The notes under the pieces: model-generated
Databases searched by the model: none
What the model saw: only the letters and a program-made list of their open reading frames with translations
Told to the model about the DNA's origin: nothing
Shown here: in pieces, positions 25,033 through 32,060 of the stretch
Numbering within the stretch: position 1 is the stretch's first letter
Layout of the letters: the number at the start of each line of letters is the position of its first letter
DNA from: JBBQFI01 sp038237805
Lineage (GTDB): Bacteria; Verrucomicrobiota; Verrucomicrobiia; Chthoniobacterales; UBA10450
NCBI GenBank assembly: GCA_038237805.1
Contig: JBBRYI010000001.1
Span: forward strand, 186,001-250,000
Reading direction: 5' to 3'
DNA length: 64,000 bases
Program-made: the position numbers and the translations under genes

Positions 25033-26691
25033 GTGGACGGTTTTCGAAAAGCGCTGCGCGCGTGGCCATGGCTTGCTGCAATCGTTAGCGGTCTCCTTTA
25101 TGCCGCGTGTTTCCCGCCCTTCAATCAAGGATGGTTTTGCTGGTTTGCGCTTACGCCATTGCTGACAGCAGTCTGGTTCAGCGGCGAAAATTCAAAACGT
25201 CGCTGGCTGCGCGATCTCGCGCTCGGCTATCTGGCTGGCCTGGTATTCTTTTGGACCGTTCTTTCGTGGCTAGCCACAGTTACCATTCCCGGCTGGTTTC
25301 TACTCCAATTTTACATGGCGATTTACCTCGCCATCTGGGCTTGGTTTTGCGGTTTATTCCGGCCCAGGATCCGCGAGCGGAGCGCGCCTCAACGCAAACA
25401 CGCCCGGCCACCATCTCAGCCTAACGAGTCACCGACGGTGCGTTCCCCCTGGCTCAACTCCGCGCACAATCTGGGTCTCGCGCTCGTCATCGCCACCGTC
25501 TGGGTGGCGATGGAATGGCTGCGCAGCCTGGTCTTTTCCGGCTGGGGCTGGAACGGTCTCGGTGTAGCTCTGCACGGGTATTTGCCAATCATTCAGATCG
25601 CGGAGTTCACGGGCGTTGCTGGGATTTCGTTCTTGATCGCGTTCGCGAACGTCATTGCTGTTTGCTCGGTGCGTCGGTTTATCCTGGAAACGAAAGTGCG
25701 CCAGATGCGGCCGCACTATGACCTTACGTTCACGATGGCGATCGTGGTGGGTCTTTTCGCCTACGGATTTCAAGCCATGCAAATCCGCCAGTCCGCAACG
25801 AAACTGCGCGTTGCCCTGGTGCAGGCGAATGTGCCGCGTGAAGAAAAATTCAGTCCAGAATTCGCGAACAAAATCTTCGATCAATTTTCGCGTTTGAGCG
25901 AAATGGCATTGCAATCAAATCCCCCGCCCGGATTGCTCGTATGGCCGGAGAGCTCGATGCCGGGACCGGTTCTCCAGGACGACGAGAGTTATCATTACGT
26001 CATGGATTTCGCGGCGCGCGCGAAAGTCGATTTGCTCCTCGGCGCGATCGATCAGGATGAAACGCATGCCTACAACGCGGCGCTGCTTGTAACCGAAGGA
26101 GGTCAGCGCACTCAACTCTATCGCAAGGTGCATTTGGTTCCCTTTGGCGAATACATCCCCGGACGTAACTCGGTGCCGCTCCTGGCCCGCATCGTCGGCG
26201 ACCAAGTGCCCTCAGATTTCGATGCCGGAACCGATTACACAGTTTTTCGCCTAACGAACAATGACGTGCGGGTAGCACCGTTGATTTGTTTTGAAGATAC
26301 GATCGGGGAATTGACGCGGCGCTTCGTTATCAAAGGAGCGAACTTGCTCGTCAATGTCACCAACGATGGCTGGTTCCTGCGTTCAGCCGGATCACAACAA
26401 CATCTGGTTAACGCAATTTTCCGCTGCGTCGAAACCCGCCGTCCGCTGGTGCGGGCCGCAAACACAGGCGTAACCTGCTTCGTCAACGAATTTGGTCGCG
26501 TCACCCAAACACTCGCGGATGGGAGCGGCAGCCAGTTCACAGATGGCGTGCTCAGCGGAGACGTGATGATTCCAACCCAACACACGTTAACGTTCTACGC
26601 TCAGCACGGTGAACTCTTTGCGCAAAGCTGCACAGGTATCGCTTTGCTTGCAATTGCCGTAGGTTTGCTGCGCGCGCTCCGCGCAGGGTAG
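25033..26691 (+). CDS. lnt: Apolipoprotein N-acyltransferase
   Basis: 552 residues, GTG start. N-terminal transmembrane part (WPWLAAIVSGLLYAACFPPFNQGW onward, about six segments, with a last one at the C-terminus), then a periplasmic nitrilase domain with the Glu-Lys-Cys triad: Glu306 in VWPESSMP, Lys365 in YRKVHLVPFGEYIPGR, Cys419 in PLICFEDTIGE. Adds the third acyl chain to lipoproteins in the inner membrane. Consistent with the several lipobox proteins of this window and a Gram-negative envelope. Carries two GCCTAACGA words. Confidence 0.96.
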   Translation: MDGFRKALRAWPWLAAIVSGLLYAACFPPFNQGWFCWFALTPLLTAVWFSGENSKRRWLRDLALGYLAGLVFFWTVLSWLATVTIPGWFLLQFYMAIYLAIWAWFCGLFRPRIRERSAPQRKHARPPSQPNESPTVRSPWLNSAHNLGLALVIATVWVAMEWLRSLVFSGWGWNGLGVALHGYLPIIQIAEFTGVAGISFLIAFANVIAVCSVRRFILETKVRQMRPHYDLTFTMAIVVGLFAYGFQAMQIRQSATKLRVALVQANVPREEKFSPEFANKIFDQFSRLSEMALQSNPPPGLLVWPESSMPGPVLQDDESYHYVMDFAARAKVDLLLGAIDQDETHAYNAALLVTEGGQRTQLYRKVHLVPFGEYIPGRNSVPLLARIVGDQVPSDFDAGTDYTVFRLTNNDVRVAPLICFEDTIGELTRRFVIKGANLLVNVTNDGWFLRSAGSQQHLVNAIFRCVETRRPLVRAANTGVTCFVNEFGRVTQTLADGSGSQFTDGVLSGDVMIPTQHTLTFYAQHGELFAQSCTGIALLAIAVGLLRALRAG

Positions 26692-26712
26692 GGGCGGTTC
26701 ACCAAACCGCCC
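26692..26712. repeat. Hairpin between lnt and ABC transporter genes
   Basis: GGGCGGTT-cacca-AACCGCCC, a perfect 8-bp stem. It starts at the lnt stop and lies about 30 bases before the ABC ATG. A terminator or a remnant of the palindromic repeat families; no T-tract. Confidence 0.6.
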
Positions 26713-26742
26713 GGGCGATTGAGGCCTATCACCCCTAACTTA

Positions 26743-27678
26743 ATGAAAGTGAACGGTGAATTTGCCATCCACGTCCGTGGACTGCGGAAAGCGTACGGCG
26801 CACTCGAAGCGGTGAAGGGAATCGATTTCGAAGTTCGCACCGGCGAAGTCTTTGGTCTGCTTGGTCCGAACGGAGCCGGCAAAACGACGACCGTCGAAAT
26901 TCTCGAAGGCCTGCGACCACGCAGCGCCGGTGAAGTCACAGTGCTCGATTTCGATCCTGATCGGCAAAAGCAAAAACTGAAGGATCGGATTGGCGTTTGT
27001 CTGCAGGCAACAAAACTCCCCGACAAAATCACGGTCCACGAATCCCTGAAACTTTTCGCTGCGTTCTATACACGCACGATTGACGGCGACGCGCTGCTCA
27101 AGCGTTTGCAACTTTGGGAAAAGAAAGATGCGGCTTATGCCACACTTTCCGGCGGCCAAAAACAGAGATTGGCTCTCGCCCTGGCGCTCATCAACGACCC
27201 GCAAATGCTCTTTCTCGACGAGCCAACAACTGGACTCGACCCGCAAGCGCGTCTGGAAATTCGCGACCTGATCGAAGAACTGCGCGCAGAAAAGCGCACC
27301 ATCCTCATGACCACGCACTATATCGAGGAAGCTGAACGTCTTTGCGATCGCGTTGCCATCATCGACGACGGCGTAATTATTGCGCTCGGTTCGCCGCGCG
27401 AGTTGCAGGAGCGCAGCGCGGAGCAATCGGGAATCGAGATCACGCTCAATCAGCCGATGGCTTCGGGCAATTTACCGACGTGGCCGGAAGCGACACACGC
27501 CGTTGTGTCCGATGACCGGCGTCACATCAAGGTCGGCTCAAAAAAGCCGGCGCGCACTCTCGTCGAGATGGTGAAATGGATCGACGCGCAAGGTTTGGAA
27601 CTGGAAGACGTGAGTTTGAAACGGCCGACGCTGGAAGATGTTTTTATCGAACTGACCGGCAAAAAATTGCGCGAGTGA
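26743..27678 (+). CDS. ABC transporter ATP-binding protein
   Basis: 311 residues from ATG 26743 (a TTG at 26719 is possible but worse). All nucleotide-binding motifs are present: Walker A LLGPNGAGKTTT, Q-loop CLQATKLPDKITV, signature LSGGQKQR, Walker B MLFLDEPTTGLDP, switch His in TTHYIEEAE. The C-terminal regulatory domain of about 80 residues is of the DUF4162 style seen in drug-type exporters (DrrA/NatA). It precedes by one base the permease-amidohydrolase fusion, with which it must form the transporter. Confidence 0.93.
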   Translation: MKVNGEFAIHVRGLRKAYGALEAVKGIDFEVRTGEVFGLLGPNGAGKTTTVEILEGLRPRSAGEVTVLDFDPDRQKQKLKDRIGVCLQATKLPDKITVHESLKLFAAFYTRTIDGDALLKRLQLWEKKDAAYATLSGGQKQRLALALALINDPQMLFLDEPTTGLDPQARLEIRDLIEELRAEKRTILMTTHYIEEAERLCDRVAIIDDGVIIALGSPRELQERSAEQSGIEITLNQPMASGNLPTWPEATHAVVSDDRRHIKVGSKKPARTLVEMVKWIDAQGLELEDVSLKRPTLEDVFIELTGKKLRE

Positions 27679-27679
27679 A

Positions 27680-29878
27680 ATGAAATCGTTCCTCGCTCTT
27701 CTCAAGATCGATCTGAAGCTGGCCCGCCGGAATAAAGCGGTGCTTTTCTTCAATTATTTTTTCCCGCTCATTTTCCTTTTTGCTTTCGGACAATTGATGG
27801 GAGCGAAGCAGGGCTCGGCCGTGTTGCTCGTCGTCACGATGGTGATTGTGTTCGGCATTATCGGAAGCGGTCTTTTCGGCGCGGGCATGCGCGCGGTGCA
27901 GGAGCGAGAAGAAAATATTTTGCGCCGATACAAAGTGACTCCGATTACGCCCGTACCGCTGCTGCTCGCATCGATGCTCACCGGCGTAATCCTTTACCTG
28001 CCGAGTGTGCTTATGATGCTGGTGCTCGCCAAAATTTTTTACGGCATGGCGCTGCCACCAAACCTGCTTTCATTGCTTGTTTTTGTCTGCCTCGGCGCCG
28101 CTGCGTTTCGCACCATCGGTTTGATCATCGCCGCCGTAGTAAATTCAACGCAGGAAAGCAACATCCTCATTCAGCCGATTTACATGGTGATGCTTTTCCT
28201 GAGCGGCTCGACGATACCGATCACTGTTTTCCCAAATTGGTTGCAGACCGTGACACAGTTCGTTCCCGCAACTTATTTGGTCACTGGTGTTGCCGGGATC
28301 CTGCAGCATCACGAAACGCTCGCGCAAAATTGGCTCGCCGCGCTCGCGCTCCTGCTTACGACAGCGGTCGGCATTTTCATCGCGACAAAACTTTTCCGGT
28401 GGGAAAAAGAAGAAAAACTGCGCGCGTCCGCGAAACTCTGGGTCGTTATCGTGCTCTTGCCGTTTTTCCTGCTCGGCGGTTATCAGGCATGGAGCCGGCA
28501 GGACCTCGCGAAAGCGAAAATTCTCGAGCGCGATCGGGATCGCGGACGCACGCGCTTGATTCAGAATGTGCGCGTCATTGTTGGAAACGGAAAAGTGATC
28601 GAATCCGGTGGGGTCTTGATCCGCGAGGGCAAAATCGCTGAAGTCTACGAAGGAAATTTTCCGGATGCAAAGTCGCTCAATGCGGCGCCGCTAGATGCCG
28701 CGGGCAAAACAGTGTTGCCCGGATTGATTGATGTTCACGTTCATCTCGGCGCGAGCGGCGGCTTTTACGATGACTGGGCGAAATTCAATCCGCGAGAAGC
28801 CGCCGAACATGAACTCGCGGCGTATCTTTATTGCGGAGTGATCGCGGTGCGCAGCGCAGGGGACCGGCTCGACACGATGCTGGAGTTGCGCCGGCTTTTC
28901 GGGAGCGGAGAAAAACTTGGGACGGAATTATTTTTTGTTGGCCCGGTCTTCACCGCGGAACGCGGTCACGGCACGGAGTTCGCGCGCTTTCTGCCCGAGA
29001 TGCAGCGCGCCGGGTTCCTCGCGCAATTTGTCCGCACGCCCAAGACGCAGGAGGAGGCGGGCAAACAAGTGGACGAGCTGGCTGCGAAACATGTCGATGC
29101 CATCAAAGGAATTCTCGAAGCGGGTGTGCCGGAATATCCGTTCAATCGCATGAGCGTGGACGTGCTGCGCGCAGTAGTCGAAGAAGCGCACGCGAAACAT
29201 CTTCCCGTCGCCACGCACACCGGTAACAGCAAAGATGTAGTAGATGCCGTTTCGTTAGGCACCGATTCCGTCGAGCACGGTTCCTTTCTCGACGAAATTC
29301 CCGATCCAACAATTGCAGAAATGAAAGCGAAAGGCATTGCGTTCGATCCGACTCTAAGCGTCGCAGAAGCGTTCTCGCAATTTGCCCGCGGCGACACCAC
29401 GCTCCTCAAACGCTCCCTCGTGCAACAAACAACGCCGAAGGATTTGCTCGCAGGGACCGAACACGCCGCGACCGGTGATCAATATGCGGGAATGCGAAAG
29501 GGATTGCTTCAATACCCGATGTCGGTTGAAACCGGCACCAAGAATCTGCTGAAGGCGTGGCGCGCTGGCGTGACGCTCGTGACTGGATCTGATGCCGGGA
29601 ATTACCTCGTCATGCACGGACCGACGGTGCAGCACGAACTCGAGCTTTGGGTCGCGGCCGGAATTCCCACCGACATTGCATTGCAAGCGGCGACGTTGAA
29701 CGCCGCGAGACTACTGCGCGCCGATCAGCGCATCGGAACAATCGAAAAAGGCAAGGAAGCGAGTTTGCTCATAGTGGATGGAAATCCGCTCCAGGATATC
29801 CACACGCTTTCTTCCATCTCTAATGTTTTCTTCAAAGGCGAACGCGTCGTGCGCCCAGAATTGTTCGAACAAAAATGA
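27680..29878 (+). CDS. ABC-2 permease fused to an amidohydrolase
   Basis: 732 residues in one uninterrupted frame. Residues 1-250 are an ABC-2 exporter permease with six segments (FLALLKIDLKLARRNKAVLFF, the GMRAVQEREENILRRYKVTPI coupling loop, LFLSGSTIPITVFPNWLQ). A seventh hydrophobic segment follows at about 253-272 (LWVVIVLLPFFLLGGYQAW). Residues 285-732 are an imidazolonepropionase-like amidohydrolase: VLPGLIDVHVHLG with His353 and His355, THTGN, VEHGSFLDE, TGSDAGNYLVMHG. The seventh segment would put the enzyme on the periplasmic side. It may process the exported compound or a periplasmic imidic or peptide substrate. No signal of a frameshift or separate start at the junction. Confidence 0.9.
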   Translation: MKSFLALLKIDLKLARRNKAVLFFNYFFPLIFLFAFGQLMGAKQGSAVLLVVTMVIVFGIIGSGLFGAGMRAVQEREENILRRYKVTPITPVPLLLASMLTGVILYLPSVLMMLVLAKIFYGMALPPNLLSLLVFVCLGAAAFRTIGLIIAAVVNSTQESNILIQPIYMVMLFLSGSTIPITVFPNWLQTVTQFVPATYLVTGVAGILQHHETLAQNWLAALALLLTTAVGIFIATKLFRWEKEEKLRASAKLWVVIVLLPFFLLGGYQAWSRQDLAKAKILERDRDRGRTRLIQNVRVIVGNGKVIESGGVLIREGKIAEVYEGNFPDAKSLNAAPLDAAGKTVLPGLIDVHVHLGASGGFYDDWAKFNPREAAEHELAAYLYCGVIAVRSAGDRLDTMLELRRLFGSGEKLGTELFFVGPVFTAERGHGTEFARFLPEMQRAGFLAQFVRTPKTQEEAGKQVDELAAKHVDAIKGILEAGVPEYPFNRMSVDVLRAVVEEAHAKHLPVATHTGNSKDVVDAVSLGTDSVEHGSFLDEIPDPTIAEMKAKGIAFDPTLSVAEAFSQFARGDTTLLKRSLVQQTTPKDLLAGTEHAATGDQYAGMRKGLLQYPMSVETGTKNLLKAWRAGVTLVTGSDAGNYLVMHGPTVQHELELWVAAGIPTDIALQAATLNAARLLRADQRIGTIEKGKEASLLIVDGNPLQDIHTLSSISNVFFKGERVVRPELFEQK

Positions 29879-29886
29879 GTCGTTCT

Positions 29887-29912
29887 GTAGCTGCCGCCGT
29901 CACTGGCGGCAG
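29887..29912. repeat. TGTAGC-family hairpin
   Basis: TGTAG followed by CTGCCGCC-gtcact-GGCGGCAG, a perfect 8-bp stem. Twenty-five of its bases recur almost identically within the rpsP coding sequence at 45855-45881. Confidence 0.75.
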
Positions 29913-30040
29913 GCGGCACCTCCGACCGCCAGGGAGAATGCGAGGAACTGCGACAACTACAGATCGAAATGCCGTTTATACGCGCGCATGCTATTTAAAC
30001 ACTGCCCTGACCCGCAACATTTCTGCCAATCTCCAAAACG

Positions 30041-31570
30041 ATGAAGAAGATCTCTTGCGTATTTTTACTTTGTTGTTGGACGCTCTCGCGAATCGCGGTC
30101 GCTTATGGCCCGACCGGTCACGAAATCGTCGGCGGAATCGCGGACAAGCGTCTGGCCAATACGCCGGCGGGCGCAAAAGTGACGGCGCTAATCGAGGGGA
30201 TAACTTTGGAGCGCGCTGCCCGCATTCCCGACGACATCAAGAGTTGGGATCGTACCGGCGCGGACGATCTCAGTGCGTATCCGCATTTTCCGCAGCAGCA
30301 TCGTATCGAAGAACAGTTGCGCGCTTTCTGGAAGGCAAACCCGCCAACAGACGACCCCAATTCGCCCGTGCCATCACATCACTGGTTTCATTACACCGAC
30401 GTTCCCGTGCTCAACCCGGTCAAATACGCCGATGGTAAAATGGGACGGACCCAGTGGGACATCGTGCACATGATGCGGTATTGCGTTCAGGTGCTGAAAG
30501 GAGAAGTGCCCGAAAATAACCCGCGCAAGATTACAAAACCCGTCGCCGTCATTCTGCTCGCTCATTACGTCGGCGATATTCACCAACCTTTGCATGTCGG
30601 CGCGGAATATTTTGATCAGAGCGGCAAAAAAATTGATCCGGATCGTGGTGGCGTTGGCCTGGAAGATCAGGGCGGAAACTCCATCACTCTTCAGCTTCCG
30701 CCCGGTAATGGTTACAGCGAAAAAAAAGGCAAGCTGCATGGATATTGGGATAACGATCCGGTAATCGCGCAGTTTCCAACACTGGCGCGCGGGCTCAAAG
30801 GAAAAGAGCAGACGGATGCACTCCAGGGTCCGAAACAGCAATTGATCGCGAAGCTGGCGAAAGAAGAACCGAGAAACTGGCGCACGCCTGCGAATATCAG
30901 AGTCGAAGATTTCGGCGAAGCGTGGGCGAACGATATTTTGCCGGAAGCGCGTGAAGCCTACGAACGTTTGCGCTTCACGAACGTTCATCGCAAACCGGAA
31001 CTAAACAGCAACGTCGCCGAAGGCACGGCCATGGAACAAGCGATGCCAGACCGCGTCTCGTATCGAAATTGGTCGACGCGCGTTGTGCATGACGAGCTTC
31101 ACAAAGCCGGTTGGCGTCTGGCCGATTTGCTCGAGAAAACTTTCGTAGGCGCGAGCGCGGCGACAACGACTCCGCCTATTCCCAGCGCAACGCCATCGGT
31201 AGCGACGAGTCCACTTGTTGCCAGCCCTCTACCGAGCCCAGCGCTAACGCCGAAACCCGCTACACCCGAACCATCGGTTATGACTGATCCTGTCTACGGT
31301 GATTATCCGATGAGATATAAAGGCATCGTCATGGATTGGCTTTATACGCATCTCTACGATCCGCCATCGGCAAAGATCGAATGGCAAAGTGAGCCAAAGC
31401 GTGCCGACCTTCCCGATACCCGCGGCCGAAAAGTTTACGGCTGGCTTGTGTTATTCAGCGTGAACTCGCGAAACCGGTTCGGCGCCTACACCGGAAAACA
31501 AACTCACGCCGTCCTTATCCGAGACGGTGTGGTCGTGCAAGCCACCGGCTTCGTTTATGAGAAGCGCTGA
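30041..31570 (+). CDS. Secreted S1/P1-type nuclease with C-terminal extension
   Basis: 509 residues. Signal peptide MKKISCVFLLCCWTLSRIAVA, cleaved before YGPTGHEIVG. The zinc-ligand motifs of S1/P1 nucleases and phospholipase C-like enzymes follow: DDIKSWD, HWFHYTDVP, AHYVGDIHQPLHVG and KLHGYWDND. The mature N-terminus would be Tyr rather than the Trp that caps a zinc in P1 nuclease. After residue 365 comes a Pro/Thr/Ser linker and an extra domain of about 95 residues (MRYKGIVMDWLYTHLYDPPSAKIEWQSEP, GWLVLFSVNSRNRFGAYTGKQTHAVLIRDG) that I cannot name. Probably periplasmic or extracellular cleavage of single-stranded nucleic acids or 3'-nucleotides. Confidence 0.9.
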   Translation: MKKISCVFLLCCWTLSRIAVAYGPTGHEIVGGIADKRLANTPAGAKVTALIEGITLERAARIPDDIKSWDRTGADDLSAYPHFPQQHRIEEQLRAFWKANPPTDDPNSPVPSHHWFHYTDVPVLNPVKYADGKMGRTQWDIVHMMRYCVQVLKGEVPENNPRKITKPVAVILLAHYVGDIHQPLHVGAEYFDQSGKKIDPDRGGVGLEDQGGNSITLQLPPGNGYSEKKGKLHGYWDNDPVIAQFPTLARGLKGKEQTDALQGPKQQLIAKLAKEEPRNWRTPANIRVEDFGEAWANDILPEAREAYERLRFTNVHRKPELNSNVAEGTAMEQAMPDRVSYRNWSTRVVHDELHKAGWRLADLLEKTFVGASAATTTPPIPSATPSVATSPLVASPLPSPALTPKPATPEPSVMTDPVYGDYPMRYKGIVMDWLYTHLYDPPSAKIEWQSEPKRADLPDTRGRKVYGWLVLFSVNSRNRFGAYTGKQTHAVLIRDGVVVQATGFVYEKR

Positions 31571-31571
31571 T

Positions 31572-31883
31572 TCAGCTTTGTTTCTTTTCCGACTTCTCGC
31601 ATTCGGCTTTTAACTGCGCGTATTGATCGGCCGAGAGAATGCCCTTCGCGCTCTTGAGAAATCTGGCGCGACTTTTTTCCGTGCAACCATCTTTCATGCA
31701 TTTTTCCTGCAACGCGGTCAGTTTTGTTTTTTGTTCTGTATTCAGACTCAGATTCGCGTAACTGGCGCACCATTCTTTTTTGGCGGTTTTGCCTTTTGCG
31801 CAACAGGCATCCTCCGCTTGCAAAGGCAGAGCTATAAACCCAATCGCGAGAAGAAAAATTAAGCTGGCTAATCGTCTCATCAT
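31572..31883 (-). CDS. Small periplasmic protein, Spy/CpxP-like
   Basis: About 103 residues from ATG 31883 or 31880; a longer frame from 31910 is less likely because the signal peptide begins at MMRRLASLIFLLAIGF. The mature part contains two LTxxQ-like repeats (LSLNTEQKTKLTALQEKC and GILSADQYAQLKAEC), the hallmark of the Spy/CpxP/CnrX group of periplasmic chaperone-sensors, and six cysteines spaced in pairs (DACCAKG, EWCASY, KCMKDGC). It may bind metal or respond to envelope stress. Convergent with the nuclease gene. Confidence 0.75.
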   Translation of the reverse strand: MMRRLASLIFLLAIGFIALPLQAEDACCAKGKTAKKEWCASYANLSLNTEQKTKLTALQEKCMKDGCTEKSRARFLKSAKGILSADQYAQLKAECEKSEKKQS

Positions 31884-31945
31884 GCGCGCAATGAGACATG
31901 CCTTGCTCACGCCGTCAATCGTTTCGACTCATCGCTACTCGCTTC

Positions 31946-32047
31946 TCATCCCGAGCGAAGGCGAGGGACCTCGCGAGACACGTGAGGTTCAGTCTGATTG
32001 AGCGATGATCATGAGATCGCGAGGTCCTTCGCTTCGCTCAGGATGAC
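31946..32047. repeat. Palindromic repeat, GTCATCCCGAGCG family (copy 3)
   Basis: Arms TCATCCCGAGCGAAGGCGAG and CTTCGCTTCGCTCAGGATGA enclose about 102 bp between two minus-strand genes, upstream of the Spy-like gene and downstream of clpB. Close to copy 4 at 36316. Confidence 0.8.
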
Positions 32048-32060
32048 TTGGAGCGGAGCG

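Noticed and set aside
22689..31570. A single long operon
   Set aside because: All genes are on the plus strand, but gaps with hairpins at 26692-26712 and 29887-29912 separate lnt, the ABC exporter and the nuclease, so independent units are more likely.
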